A stretch of DNA of 64,000 nucleotides, from positions 2,852,001 through 2,916,000 of the forward strand of contig NZ_CP009454.1 in the NCBI RefSeq assembly GCF_000759475.1, in the 5' to 3' direction. Below, piece by piece: positions 35,670 to 44,894 of this stretch. The position numbers were made by a program, and so were the translations under genes. The stretch comes from Pantoea rwandensis (GTDB lineage Bacteria; Pseudomonadota; Gammaproteobacteria; Enterobacterales; Enterobacteriaceae). Under the pieces are notes generated by a model. It was not told where the DNA came from, did not search any database, and saw only the letters and a list, made by a program, of their open reading frames with translations. Positions within the stretch are counted from its first letter, which is position 1. Each line of letters begins with the position of its first letter.

Positions 35670-37355
35670 ATGGGTGCTGGCGCCATAACAATTGGGCTGG
35701 ATTTTGGCAGTGACTCGGTGCGTGCCCTCGCCGTGGACTGCCGCAGTGGTCAAGAGCTGGAAACCGCGGTGGTGAACTATCCGCGTTGGGCGCAGGGGCA
35801 TTTCTGTGACGCGCATGCCAACCGTTTTCGTCATCATCCACAGTACTACATTGATGCGCTGGAGCAGGCGATCGTGGCGGTGGTGCACGCGTTAACAGTG
35901 GAACAGCGGGCTGTGGTGGTGGGTATTGGCGTCGATTCAACCGGCTCAACCCCTGCCCCGATTGACCGCGATGGCAACGTGTTAGCCTTGCGTCCGGAGT
36001 TTGCGACCAATCCCAACGCCATGTTTGTGCTGTGGAAGGATCACACCGCAATTGAAGAAGCGGAAGAGATTAATCAGCTGTGCCGCAACGGTCATTTCAC
36101 CGATTACACCCGCTATATCGGCGGTGTGTATTCGTCGGAGTGGTTCTGGGCCAAGATTCTGCATGTATCACGCCAGGATGCGGCGGTGCGTGATGCTGCA
36201 GTGTCTTGGGTGGAACTCTGCGATTGGGTACCGGCACTGTTAAGCGGTCGCACCGCCCCGGCGCAGTTGCGGCGTGGACGCTGTGCTGCCGGGCATAAAT
36301 CGCTGTGGCATCCTGAATGGCATGGCCTACCGCCTGCGGACTTTTTCCGTGCCCTTGATCCGATGTTGGTCGAGCAGTTGGATTCCCCGCTATTTACCGA
36401 CACCTTCACTGCTGATGTGCCGGTGGGTACGTTGTCTGCCGAATGGGCGCAGCGTTTGGGACTGTCTGAACAGGTGATTCTCTCCGGTGGTGCTTTTGAC
36501 TGCCACATGGGCGCGGTCGGTGCAGGTGCTCAGCCTTATACGCTGGTGAAAGTGATTGGCACCTCAACCTGCGACATTTTGATTGCTGATAGTGAGAAAG
36601 TGGGCGATCGCGCAATTAAAGGCATTTGCGGCCAGGTGGATGGCAGTGTCGTGCCGGGTGCCATCGGCTGCGAAGCCGGTCAGTCCGCGTTTGGCGATAT
36701 TTACGCCTGGTTCAGTCGTTTGCTGGGCTGGCCGCTGCAGCAGGCGGTGGCGCGCCATCCTGAGTTGCAACCGCAACTCGCCGAAATGCAGCAGGATTTG
36801 ATCCGCTCCCTTACCGAAGCCTGGGCTACCGATCCACAGCTCGATCATCTGCCCGTGGTGCTGGATTGGTTCAACGGGCGTCGTACGCCGGATGCCAATC
36901 AGCGCCTGAAAGGCGTGATCACCGATTTGAATCTCGGCACTGACGCGCCTGCATTGTTTGGTGGTCTGGTGGCCGCCACGGCGTTTGGTGCCCGCGCCAT
37001 TATGGAGTGCTTCGAGAAACAACAGATTCCGGTGGAGAGCATTCTGACGCTTGGCGGCATCGCACGTAAGTCTCCCGCCATTATGCAGGCATGCTGCGAC
37101 GTAATGAACCGCCCGCTGGATATCGTGGCTTCTGACGAATGCTGCGCGCTTGGCGCCGCCATTTTTGCCGCCGTCGCCGCGAAGGTGTATGCCGACGTCC
37201 CTGCCGCACAGCAGGTGATGGCGAGTCCGATCGCCGTGACCTTGCAGCCTAACAGCCTGCGCGTAGCGGGCTATCAACAGCTTTATCAACGCTATCAGAA
37301 CTGGTGCCAGGCCGCTGAACCTCAGTATGCCGCCCGCGCCACATCCGCTAAGTAA
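35670..37355 (+). CDS. araB: AraB, L-ribulokinase
   Basis: This 561-residue FGGY-family kinase phosphorylates L-ribulose to L-ribulose-5-phosphate. It begins [19 protein letters not shown] and carries [17 protein letters not shown] (about residue 88-104), [17 protein letters not shown] (about 272-288) and [20 protein letters not shown] (about 467-486), all as in E. coli AraB. The ATG at 35670 is selected because AGGAG ends 7 nt upstream; the frame opens 17 codons earlier in non-conserved sequence. araA follows 11 bp downstream. Confidence 0.96.
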   Translation: MGAGAITIGLDFGSDSVRALAVDCRSGQELETAVVNYPRWAQGHFCDAHANRFRHHPQYYIDALEQAIVAVVHALTVEQRAVVVGIGVDSTGSTPAPIDRDGNVLALRPEFATNPNAMFVLWKDHTAIEEAEEINQLCRNGHFTDYTRYIGGVYSSEWFWAKILHVSRQDAAVRDAAVSWVELCDWVPALLSGRTAPAQLRRGRCAAGHKSLWHPEWHGLPPADFFRALDPMLVEQLDSPLFTDTFTADVPVGTLSAEWAQRLGLSEQVILSGGAFDCHMGAVGAGAQPYTLVKVIGTSTCDILIADSEKVGDRAIKGICGQVDGSVVPGAIGCEAGQSAFGDIYAWFSRLLGWPLQQAVARHPELQPQLAEMQQDLIRSLTEAWATDPQLDHLPVVLDWFNGRRTPDANQRLKGVITDLNLGTDAPALFGGLVAATAFGARAIMECFEKQQIPVESILTLGGIARKSPAIMQACCDVMNRPLDIVASDECCALGAAIFAAVAAKVYADVPAAQQVMASPIAVTLQPNSLRVAGYQQLYQRYQNWCQAAEPQYAARATSAK

Positions 37356-37366
37356 AGGAGCGAGAA

Positions 37367-38857
37367 ATGGAACAGAACGTTTGGTTTGTGATTGGGACTC
37401 AGCATCTCTACGGAGCGGAAACCTTGCGCCAGGTCGAACATCACGCGCGCCAGGTGATGGACGGTTTGAACCAGGCGGGCACGCTGCCGGTGCCGCTGGT
37501 GTTGAAGCCACTGGTGAAATCACCGGATGAAGCGCTGGCGCTGTGCCGCGAAGCCAATCACGACAGCAATTGTGTGGGGATCATTACCTGGCTGCATACC
37601 TTTTCACCGGCCAAGATGTGGATTGGTGGGCTGAGTATCCTGAATAAGCCATTGCTGCAATTCCATACTCAGTTCAACGCAGAAATTCCGTGGGACAGTA
37701 TGGATATGGACTTTATGAACCTGAACCAGACCGCTCATGGCGGCCGTGAGTTCGGCTTTATTGGCGCACGTATGGGCCTGCAGCACAGCGTGGTGACTGG
37801 CCACTGGCAGGATAAGACCAGCCAGCAGCGCATCGGACGCTGGATCAATGCAGCATTAGCAAAGCAGGCCAGCCAGCAGCTGAAAGTGGCGCGCTTTGGC
37901 GACAATATGCGTGAAGTGGCGGTGACCGAAGGCGATAAGGTGGCGGCGCAAATTCAATTTGGTTATTCGGTTAACGGTTGGGGCGTGGGTGATCTCGTTG
38001 AGGTGGTGAACAGCGTCAGTGATGGCGATGTGCATGCGCTGATCGATGAATACGAGAGCCAGTATCTGTTTAGCGAGGCTGCCGCCGTGAATGGCGAGAA
38101 GCGTCAGAATGTGCTGGATGCGGCGCGCATTGAACTGGGTTTGAAGCGTTTCCTCGATGATGAGGGCTGCAAAGCCTTTACCACTAATTTCCAGACTCTG
38201 CACGGCATGACGCAGTTGCCGGGCCTGGCCGTTCAACGTTTGATGGGCCAGGGTTATGGTTTCGCCGGTGAGGGGGACTGGAAGACAGCCGCGCTGCTGC
38301 ATATTTTGAAGGTGCAAGCCGGGAATCGTGCAGGCGGTACTTCATTTATGGAGGATTACACGTATCACTTTTCACCGGGCAACGATTTGGTGTTGGGTTC
38401 ACATATGCTGGAAGTGTGCCCTTCGATTGCCAAAGAGGCGAAGCCGTTGATTGATGTGCAGTTCCTCGGCATTGGTGGCAAAGCCGATCCGGCGCGCATG
38501 ATTTTCTCCACGCCGGCTGGGCGCGCGGTGAATGCCAGTGTGATTGATATGGGTGATCGTTTCCGTTTGCTGGTGAATGTAGTGGATGCGATTGAGCAGC
38601 CGAAACCGCTGCCGAAGTTGCCGGTCGCGCGTGCTTTGTGGCGTGCACAGCCCTCACTGGCTACCGCTTCCGAAGCCTGGATTCTGGCCGGTGGCGCGCA
38701 CCATACGGTGTTTAGTCAGGCACTGGATTTGGATGATATGTATTTGTACGGTGAGCTAAACGGCATTGAAGTGCTGGTGATCGATGAGGATACGCGCTTA
38801 CCGGCGTTCAAGGATGCGTTGCGCTGGAATGAGGCGTATTACCGTTTAGCGCGTTGA
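37367..38857 (+). CDS. araA: AraA, L-arabinose isomerase
   Basis: The 496-residue enzyme isomerises L-arabinose to L-ribulose using Mn2+. The N-terminus [12 protein letters not shown] and the sequence around [13 protein letters not shown] (about residue 302-314, metal-ligand Glu) plus [11 protein letters not shown] (about 328-338, second Glu) are typical. AAAGGAG lies 7-8 nt before the ATG. It is the last ara gene here: a strong terminator follows 17 bp after the stop and no araD (L-ribulose-5-phosphate 4-epimerase) is present, so that step must be encoded elsewhere. Confidence 0.97.
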   Translation: MEQNVWFVIGTQHLYGAETLRQVEHHARQVMDGLNQAGTLPVPLVLKPLVKSPDEALALCREANHDSNCVGIITWLHTFSPAKMWIGGLSILNKPLLQFHTQFNAEIPWDSMDMDFMNLNQTAHGGREFGFIGARMGLQHSVVTGHWQDKTSQQRIGRWINAALAKQASQQLKVARFGDNMREVAVTEGDKVAAQIQFGYSVNGWGVGDLVEVVNSVSDGDVHALIDEYESQYLFSEAAAVNGEKRQNVLDAARIELGLKRFLDDEGCKAFTTNFQTLHGMTQLPGLAVQRLMGQGYGFAGEGDWKTAALLHILKVQAGNRAGGTSFMEDYTYHFSPGNDLVLGSHMLEVCPSIAKEAKPLIDVQFLGIGGKADPARMIFSTPAGRAVNASVIDMGDRFRLLVNVVDAIEQPKPLPKLPVARALWRAQPSLATASEAWILAGGAHHTVFSQALDLDDMYLYGELNGIEVLVIDEDTRLPAFKDALRWNEAYYRLAR

Positions 38858-38874
38858 TCGTTTGATTACCGGTT

Positions 38875-38903
38875 AAAGCCGCGTTAAGTCGCGGCTTTTT
38901 TTC
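38875..38903 (+). terminator. Terminator after araBA
   Basis: AAAGCCGCG and CGCGGCTTT form a 9-bp stem with a 6-nt loop followed by seven or more T. Confidence 0.92.
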
Positions 38904-38906
38904 GTC

Positions 38907-39026
38907 GCTAAAACGCGCGGTTCAGTCGACAAAGGTGAGTTGTGGCTAAAAGCGTGCGGTCCAGTAGACAAAGGTGGGCGTTGTGACTAAAAACGTGCGA
39001 TCCAGTCAACAAAGGTGGGCGTTGCG
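38907..39026. repeat. Three direct repeats of about 40 bp leading into the first E1
   Basis: Copies start at 38907, 38945 and 38986 (spacing 38 and 41 bp). Each has CTAAAA, a GCG-containing core, an (T/C)CAGT block and ACAAAGGTG or a close variant. The third copy runs into the left arm of E1. Before the second E1 there are two copies (39409, 39448) and before the third only one (39871). Confidence 0.8.
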
Positions 39027-39107
39027 TAAAGTCGGCGTGAATACATCCCTGTAGCCTCGGACGCCGCATCCCTGCGGCGTACGCTTTACTCCACTGCCCA
39101 CCTTTGT
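39009..39107. repeat. Hairpin element E1, copy 1
   Basis: A 99-bp inverted-repeat element. The outer arms ACAAAGGTGGGC and GCCCACCTTTGT are perfect 12-mers. Inside, GTAAAG pairs with CTTTAC, and ACGCCGCA with TGCGGCGT around a TCCC loop. No transposase or other gene is inside. Confidence 0.88.
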
Positions 39108-39250
39108 CTCCTTTATGCATGCCCGCTGCATGGTTTCCAGGGTCAAAAACTGGCGCCGTTACCTTGCATCACAGCGCTACGATTTGGCGGATTTATAAAC
39201 CTGGCAGCATTCCTATAATTGCACTGACTACAGCAATGACAGTCTCAATT

Positions 39251-39356
39251 GCCCCATAAAGGCCAGCCCGAAGAGCAAAGCGTTCGCGCCAGGGATGGCG
39301 CGGCCGATCTGCATGGATGCGGGGTTCCTTTGCGATCGGGCTGGCCTTTATGGGGC
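39251..39356. repeat. Hairpin element E2, copy 1
   Basis: A 106-bp element (104-bp core, 39252-39355) with perfect outer arms of about 20 bp that start GCCCCATAAAGG and end CCTTTATGGGGC. Inside, GCAAAG pairs with CTTTGC and CGCGCC with GGCGCG around AGGGAT. Confidence 0.88.
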
Positions 39357-39470
39357 TGAGCACCAGATTTTCAGCAAACCCACCTAACTTTTAAAGAAGA
39401 GTGCTGAGGCTAAAAATCTGCGGATCAGTCGTCAAAGGTGAGTTGTGGCTAAAAACGTGCGATCCAGTCA

Positions 39471-39569
39471 ACAAAGGTGGGCGTTGCGTAAAGTCGGCGT
39501 GAATACATCCCTGTAGCCTCGGACGCCGCATCCCTGCGGCGTACGCTTTACTCCACTGCCCACCTTTGT
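39471..39569. repeat. Hairpin element E1, copy 2
   Basis: A 99-bp copy essentially identical to copy 1, 462 bp downstream of it, with the same outer and inner stems. Confidence 0.88.
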
Positions 39570-39713
39570 CTCCTTTATGCATGTCCGCTGCATGGTTTCC
39601 AGGGTCAAAAACTGGCGCCGTTCTCTCGCATCACAGCGCTACGATTTGGCGGGTTTAAAAACCTGGCTGCATCCTCATACTTGCACTGACTACAGCGATG
39701 ATCATCTTAAATG

Positions 39714-39817
39714 CCCCATAAAGGTCAGCCCGAAGAGCAAAGCGTTTGCGCCAGGGATGGCGCGGCCGATCTGCATGGATGCGGGGTTCCTTTGCGATCG
39801 GGCTGGCCTTTATGGGG
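39714..39817. repeat. Hairpin element E2, copy 2
   Basis: A 104-bp copy. Changes from copy 1 in the left arm (GGTCAG for GGCCAG) and in the inner stem (TGCGCC for CGCGCC) both turn G-C pairs into G-U pairs, so RNA pairing is retained. Confidence 0.87.
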
Positions 39818-39893
39818 CCGTGCACCAGATTTTCAGCAAACCCACCTAACTTTTAAAGAAGAGTGCTGTGGCTAAAAACGTGCGGTCCAGTCA

Positions 39894-39992
39894 ACAAAGG
39901 TGGGCGTTGCGTAAAGTCGGCGTGAATACATCCCTGTAGCCTCGGACGCCGCATCCCTGCGGCGTACGCTTTACTCCACTGCCCACCTTTGT
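39894..39992. repeat. Hairpin element E1, copy 3
   Basis: A 99-bp copy with the same arms and core as copies 1 and 2. The sequence after it differs from that after copies 1 and 2. Confidence 0.88.
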
Positions 39993-40085
39993 CTCCTTTA
40001 TGCAGGCTTGCCGCGATATTTTTTAATCCAGGACTGAACAGAACTTTCAAGTTTGCGCGGACTACAGCAATGACAGTCTCAATTG

Positions 40086-40189
40086 CACCATAAAGGCCAG
40101 CCCGAAGAGCAAAGCGTTCGCGCCAGGGATGGCGCGGTCGATCTGCAAGGATGCGGGGTTCCTTTGCAATCGGGCTGGCCTTTATGGGG
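40086..40189. repeat. Hairpin element E2, copy 3
   Basis: A 104-bp copy with one outer-arm mismatch (CACC for CCCC at the left end) and a few internal changes. The flanking sequence CTACAGCAATGACAGTCTC upstream matches copy 1 rather than copy 2. Confidence 0.85.
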
Positions 40190-40313
40190 CTGAGCACCGA
40201 ACCATCAGCAACTTCACTTAACATTCAAAAATATGAGCGTTAAAACCTGTAACCCCTACCCAACATCCACAAATCTGAACACCAAAAACCGCATCCCCGA
40301 ATCTAAGCCCCAA

Positions 40314-40343
40314 AACAAAAAAGGTGCGCAAATTTGCGCACCT
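40314..40343 (-). terminator. Terminator after the ytfQRT-yjfF operon
   Basis: A 22-bp perfect palindrome with arms AGGTGCGCAAA and TTTGCGCACCT. On the minus strand it is followed by TTTTTTG, 26 bp after the yjfF stop. Confidence 0.88.
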
Positions 40344-40368
40344 CTCAAAACAAACATGACGCTGACAA

Positions 40369-41355
40369 CTACGAAGTTAAACGCTTAACCGGCGCATTCT
40401 TCTGACGATCCCACATTACCGTTAGCAGACGTTGCAAAGCGATAAATGCAAACAACAGAATACCGATGGCGATCTTTGTCCACCAGGAACTCAGCGTGCC
40501 ATCGAAGTTAATCCATGTCTGAATCAGACCCTGGATCAACACCCCAAACAACGTGCCGAGCACCGTGCCCACACCGCCGGACAACAAGGTGCCGCCGATC
40601 ACCACCGAGGCAATCGCGTCCAGTTCCACGCCCAATCCTGCCAGGGCATAGCCTGCTGAGGTATAAATCGAGAACACAATCCCCGCCAGTGTCGCCAGGG
40701 TGGTGGAAAGCATATAAATCTTGATGGTCGTGGCGCGTGTCGAAACACCCATCAACTGCGCCGACGTCAGATTACCGCCGATGGCATACACCTGATTACC
40801 AAAACGCGTGCGATGCGCGAGGATAATCCCGCCGATCACTACCACCAGCATAATCACCGCCAGCAGGCTAAGACGCCCGCCACCGGGGATCTTCCATGCC
40901 AGACTCGACAGTGTGGAATAGAGCGGATGATCGATGGGAATCGAGTTTTCGGAAACCAGATAGCTGCAGCCGCGCAGGAAAAACATCCCCGCCAGCGTAA
41001 TAATAAAGGCCGGGATCTTCAGTGCATCAATCAGCCAACCCATCATGGCGCCGAACAGTGCCCCCATTGCTAGCACAATCGCGAAGGCTAGAATCGGATC
41101 AACGTGATAATCACCGATGATTTTCGCCAAAAATACGCCGCTAAAGGCGATAACGGCCCCCACTGACAGATCGATACCGCCTGACAAAATCACAAACGTC
41201 ATGCCCACGGCGATAATGCCGAGGAACGCGTTATCGGTCAGGATATTGCAAATCACGCGTGTCGAGGCAAAGCCAGGGAACTGACTCAGACAGAACAGAT
41301 AACCGGCGACAAACACCAGCAGCGTAATCATCAATGGCAGATGGCGTTTAATCAT
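40369..41355 (-). CDS. yjfF: YjfF, second permease of the galactofuranose-type ABC importer
   Basis: A 328-residue inner-membrane permease with about ten membrane segments. FPGFASTRVICNILTDNAFL, the GGIDLSVGAVIAFSGVF motif (about residue 58-74) and ASVVIGGTLLSGGVGTV near the end match E. coli YjfF closely. I use the ATG at 41355, which overlaps the ytfT stop as ATGA; the longer frame adds 20 residues inside ytfT. It pairs with YtfT to form a heterodimeric channel. It is the last gene of the operon and is followed by a strong terminator. Confidence 0.95.
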   Translation of the reverse strand: MIKRHLPLMITLLVFVAGYLFCLSQFPGFASTRVICNILTDNAFLGIIAVGMTFVILSGGIDLSVGAVIAFSGVFLAKIIGDYHVDPILAFAIVLAMGALFGAMMGWLIDALKIPAFIITLAGMFFLRGCSYLVSENSIPIDHPLYSTLSSLAWKIPGGGRLSLLAVIMLVVVIGGIILAHRTRFGNQVYAIGGNLTSAQLMGVSTRATTIKIYMLSTTLATLAGIVFSIYTSAGYALAGLGVELDAIASVVIGGTLLSGGVGTVLGTLFGVLIQGLIQTWINFDGTLSSWWTKIAIGILLFAFIALQRLLTVMWDRQKNAPVKRLTS

Positions 41356-42368
41356 TTTGGACGTCTCCCTTTCAGCATGGCGATAAAGCGCGGCGATTGC
41401 AGCAACAGCACACACATCACCACCACCGCTTTCACCACCTGATTCAGTTCCGGCGGGAAGCCAGACAACAAAATACCGGTATTCATCGACTGAATAATCA
41501 GCGCGCCGACCAGCGACAACACCAGATTAAAACGCCCGCCCATCAGCGATGCACCGCCAATCACAACGGCAAGAATGGCATCCAACTCCAGCCACAAACC
41601 GGCATTGTTGGCATCGGCGCCACGTATATCCGCTGCCACGATCAGGCCCGCGACTGCTGCACACACACCGCTGATCGCATAGGTGGACATCACCACTAAC
41701 CAGCCATTTACACCGGCATTACGTGCGGCGCGCAGGTTAATCCCCACCGCTTCGATAAACAGGCCCAGCGCGGTTTTTCGCGTCAGCAGCCACACTAACA
41801 GTGCCACCAGCAGCGTGATCCATACCGGAACCGGCAGCATCCACAGCGAGCCGCTGCCAAACCAACCGAGGCTGTCGCTGTTAAAGGTCACAATCTGACC
41901 CTGAGTAATCAGCTGTGCAATACCGCGCCCGGCTACCATCAATATCAACGTGGCAACAAACGGCTGAATCTTCAGCAGCGCCACCAGCACGCCATTCCAT
42001 AAGCCGCAGGCAAGGCCGGTGCCAAGGGTGGCGAGAATAATAAAGCTCAGGCTGTGCCCCGCAACGGTCAACGTGGCCGCCGTCGCCCCCGCAATCGCCA
42101 TCACCGCACCTACCGACAAATCAATCCCGCCGGTGGCAATCACCAGCGTCATACCGATCGCCAGTAGGGCAACGGGTGCAGCGCGGTTGAGGATATCAAT
42201 CGGGCTGCCAAACAGGCGACCGTCCTGGATATGCACCGCAAAAAAATTGTTTGCGACCAGGCTATCCACCAACAGCACCAGAATCAGCGCAACGATTTGC
42301 GGCATGCCTGGCGGTAACTTCGGCTTACGCCGTTCAGGTTTTGGATGTGTCATAGGGGATTCAAGCAT
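41352..42368 (-). CDS. ytfT: YtfT, permease of the galactofuranose-type ABC importer
   Basis: A 338-residue inner-membrane permease with the same fold as YjfF and the motif ATGGIDLSVGAVMAIAGATAA at about residue 78-97. The ATG at 42368 is supported by AGGAG 6 nt upstream and overlaps the ytfR stop by 8 bp; the longer frame adds nine residues within ytfR. The importer family in E. coli takes up galactofuranose, and that substrate is inferred here from sequence and gene order alone. Confidence 0.93.
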   Translation of the reverse strand: MLESPMTHPKPERRKPKLPPGMPQIVALILVLLVDSLVANNFFAVHIQDGRLFGSPIDILNRAAPVALLAIGMTLVIATGGIDLSVGAVMAIAGATAATLTVAGHSLSFIILATLGTGLACGLWNGVLVALLKIQPFVATLILMVAGRGIAQLITQGQIVTFNSDSLGWFGSGSLWMLPVPVWITLLVALLVWLLTRKTALGLFIEAVGINLRAARNAGVNGWLVVMSTYAISGVCAAVAGLIVAADIRGADANNAGLWLELDAILAVVIGGASLMGGRFNLVLSLVGALIIQSMNTGILLSGFPPELNQVVKAVVVMCVLLLQSPRFIAMLKGRRPK

Positions 42369-43881
42369 GTTGTGCTCCTGCATCGGCGATGGCATTCACA
42401 ATCGACGCCACCGACAGCTGCTCCAGCGGGATTTCAGCTACCTGCTTCAGATCGCGCATGATCAACACGCGATCGGCATAGCCCACCAGCTCTTCGAGTT
42501 CAGAGGAGATAACCAGTAACGCCAGTCCATCGGCGCACAGGGTTTCAATCAAACGAATGATCTCGGCATGTGCACCAACATCAATGCCGCGCGTCGGTTC
42601 GTCGAGAATTAAGAATTGCGGCTTCGTCACCAGCCAGCGTGACAGCAGCACCTTTTGCTGATTACCGCCGGAGAGTAATTCCACTGGCTGATCGGCATGT
42701 GGCGTGCGAATTCCCAGGCTTTTGATAAAGCGTTCTGCGATTGCCTGTTGTTCACGCCGTTTAATCGGACGCAGCCAGCCGCGTTGTGCCTGCAGCGCTA
42801 AAATAATATTTTCACGCACCGAAGCCGCACCGATGATGCCGTCGGTTTTACGATCCTCCGGGCAGAACCCCATGCCCAGATGGGAGGCTTTGGCCGGAGT
42901 CCGAATATGCTGCACTTTGCCTTTGATGGTGGCAGTGCCTCGATCCGCACGACGGATACCAAACAGCACCTCGGCGGTTTCGGTGCGCCCCGATCCCAGC
43001 AAGCCGGCTAAGCCCACCACTTCTCCCGGACGCACCGCGAGGTCGAAAGGTTCAATGGTGCCCTTCTTGCCGTAATCTTTAAATGACACAACCGGTTGAT
43101 TGCTCTTCAGCGTGCTGCCCTGACGTTGCAAGGCGGTCTCCAGCAGTTCGCGCCCCAGCATCAGTTTGATCAATTCGATTTGCGGCAATGATGCCGTATC
43201 ACGCGTGGCAATAAACTGGCCGTTGCGCAAAACGGTAATACGGTCGGTGATGCGATACACCTGGTCGAGAAAATGAGTGACAAAAATCAGGCTCATTCCT
43301 CTGGCTTTCAACTGCGCCATCAGGGTGAACAGCATTTCAACTTCGCTGGCATCGAGGCTGGCGGTAGGTTCGTCAAGGATTAACACCTGAGCGGAGAGAT
43401 CCACGGCGCGACAAATCGCAATGATCTGCTGCATCGCGACTGAGTAATGGCCCAGGGGACGCGTCACGTCGAGCGCAAAACCGTAGTTGCGCATCAGCGC
43501 ATCGGCATCACGCACCATACGCTTGCGGTCGATCATGCCAAAGCGGCGCGGCTCGCGGCCGATGTAGAGATTATCTGCCACCGACATATTTGGCAGGAGA
43601 TTCACCTCCTGATAAACCGTACCGATGCCCATTTGCTGCGCATCGGCAGTATTGTGCGGTGAAATGGTACTGCCATTCAGGGTGATGGTGCCGGCATCCC
43701 GGGTGTAAACACCGGTCAGCACTTTAATCAGCGTGGATTTTCCGGCACCGTTTTCGCCCAGCAGCGCCATGATCTCGCCTTTGCGAATGCTGAATGAGAC
43801 ATTATCCAGCGCTTTCACGCCGGGGAAACCTTTGCTGATACCGTTGAGTGTCAGGAGTGCGGATGCATCTGCGGTGCTCAT
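42361..43881 (-). CDS. ytfR: YtfR, ATPase of the galactofuranose-type ABC importer
   Basis: This 506-residue double ABC protein has Walker [10 protein letters not shown] (about residue 42-50) and LILDEPTASLD in the first half, and a degenerate second Walker A (GLLGSGRTE) with LSGGNQQK and [12 protein letters not shown] in the second half, as is usual for CUT2 sugar importers. The ATG at 43881 follows GGTAGA rather weakly. It is separated from ytfQ by a hairpin that can act as a partial terminator, which would give more binding protein than ATPase. Confidence 0.95.
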   Translation of the reverse strand: MSTADASALLTLNGISKGFPGVKALDNVSFSIRKGEIMALLGENGAGKSTLIKVLTGVYTRDAGTITLNGSTISPHNTADAQQMGIGTVYQEVNLLPNMSVADNLYIGREPRRFGMIDRKRMVRDADALMRNYGFALDVTRPLGHYSVAMQQIIAICRAVDLSAQVLILDEPTASLDASEVEMLFTLMAQLKARGMSLIFVTHFLDQVYRITDRITVLRNGQFIATRDTASLPQIELIKLMLGRELLETALQRQGSTLKSNQPVVSFKDYGKKGTIEPFDLAVRPGEVVGLAGLLGSGRTETAEVLFGIRRADRGTATIKGKVQHIRTPAKASHLGMGFCPEDRKTDGIIGAASVRENIILALQAQRGWLRPIKRREQQAIAERFIKSLGIRTPHADQPVELLSGGNQQKVLLSRWLVTKPQFLILDEPTRGIDVGAHAEIIRLIETLCADGLALLVISSELEELVGYADRVLIMRDLKQVAEIPLEQLSVASIVNAIADAGAQHA

Positions 43882-43907
43882 CAGGTTCTACCTCGCCTTA
43901 CGTCATG

Positions 43908-43930
43908 AAAAACCGCCCCGAAGGGCGGTT
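43908..43930 (-). terminator. Intra-operon terminator/attenuator between ytfQ and ytfR
   Basis: AACCGCCC and GGGCGGTT form an 8-bp stem with a 4-nt loop. On the minus strand it ends in TTTTTC, 27 bp before the ytfR ATG. Confidence 0.8.
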
Positions 43931-43937
43931 GCGGGGA

Positions 43938-44894
43938 TCAGTAACCCATGCCTTTTTTGGTGTCGAGCTGTGCCTGCGCGGAATCTGGCAGATACAGTTT
44001 CGATTCGGTTTTGATGATTTTTGGTGGCATCGTGCCGTCTTTTTTGAATTTCTCCAGCGCATCAAAAGCCGGACCTGCCATATTTGGCGTCAGCTCGACG
44101 TTGGCATTGGCTTCACCCGCCAGCATCGCTTTATAAATATCCGGCACACCGTCGATGGATCCGGTCAGAATATCTTTGCCTGGCTTCAGACCCGCTTCTT
44201 TAATGGCCTGAATGGCACCGATTGCCATATCATCGTTATGCGCATACACCATGCAGATGTTCTTGCCGTTGTTTTCCGCTTTGATGAAGCTCTCCATCAC
44301 CTCTTTACCTTTACTACGCGTAAAGTCGCCGGACTGAGAACGGATCACTTTAATGTTGTTATGGCCCGCGATGGCGTCGGCAAATCCTTTCTTACGATCG
44401 ATGGCTACGCTGGCACCCACGGTGCCTTGTAACTCAACCACGTTGCACTGCTTGTCACCGACAGTTTTCACCAGCCAGTCACCGATCAACTTGCCTTCCA
44501 GCACGTTGTCTGCGGTCACCACCGCCATGTACAGCGACTTATCTTTCACCACAATGGCGCGGTCTAACAGGAACACCGGAATTTTGGCATCTTTGGCTTC
44601 TTCCAGCACCGGTTCCCAACCAGTCTGCACTACCGGCGCGATGAAGATGGCGTCAACGCCCTGCGCGATAAACGAGCGCACCGCTTTGATTTGGTTTTCC
44701 TGTTTTTGCTGACCATCGGCGATTTTCAACGTGATACCGCGCTTTTGCGCTTCGCTTTTCGCCACGTTGGTTTCCGCTGAACGCCAGCCTGATTCCGAGC
44801 CAACCTGTGAGAAGCCCACCGTCATATCCGCGGCAAGTACCGAAGTACTGAGCGCTGAACTGACCATGGCGGTTAAGAGTAAACGTTTCCACAT
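43938..44894 (-). CDS. ytfQ: YtfQ, periplasmic galactofuranose-binding protein
   Basis: The 318-residue periplasmic protein has a signal peptide (WKRLLLTAMVSSALSTSVLAA, cleavage near residue 21-22) and a two-lobe sugar-binding fold beginning DMTVGFSQVGSESGWR, which is characteristic of YtfQ. It delivers sugar to YtfRT-YjfF. Upstream, a GalR/GalS-type operator at 45124-45139 suggests control by galactose regulators as in E. coli. A good ribosome site, GAGGAA, lies 8-9 nt before the ATG. Confidence 0.95.
   Translation of the reverse strand: MWKRLLLTAMVSSALSTSVLAADMTVGFSQVGSESGWRSAETNVAKSEAQKRGITLKIADGQQKQENQIKAVRSFIAQGVDAIFIAPVVQTGWEPVLEEAKDAKIPVFLLDRAIVVKDKSLYMAVVTADNVLEGKLIGDWLVKTVGDKQCNVVELQGTVGASVAIDRKKGFADAIAGHNNIKVIRSQSGDFTRSKGKEVMESFIKAENNGKNICMVYAHNDDMAIGAIQAIKEAGLKPGKDILTGSIDGVPDIYKAMLAGEANANVELTPNMAGPAFDALEKFKKDGTMPPKIIKTESKLYLPDSAQAQLDTKKGMGY

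Larger units (their letters stand above)
38907..40189. repeat. Array of two alternating hairpin elements, three rounds
   Basis: Between araA and yjfF about 1.3 kb carries no credible gene. It consists of three rounds of the same layout: short direct repeats, a 99-bp element (here E1), a spacer, a 104-bp element (E2). Rounds begin about 39009, 39471 and 39894 for E1. The spacers of rounds 1 and 2 are close copies of each other, and the round 3 spacer is largely different. Both elements are long nested inverted repeats. Short minus-strand open frames occur in every E1 copy, but they follow the repeat rather than a codon pattern. Confidence 0.9.

Noticed and set aside
36564..37523. A 319-codon minus-strand frame opposite araB and araA
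   Set aside because: It spans the ends of two well-identified genes on the other strand and has no protein-like features.
38907..40189. CRISPR array
   Set aside because: The direct repeats are 38-41 bp apart start to start with no unique spacers between them, and no cas genes are nearby.
39853..40224. A 123-codon minus-strand frame across E2 copy 3 and E1 copy 3, and similar frames of about 63-70 codons over the other E1 copies
   Set aside because: The frames follow the inverted-repeat elements, share the same peptide only because the DNA is repeated, have no ribosome site and change reading sense at spacer boundaries.
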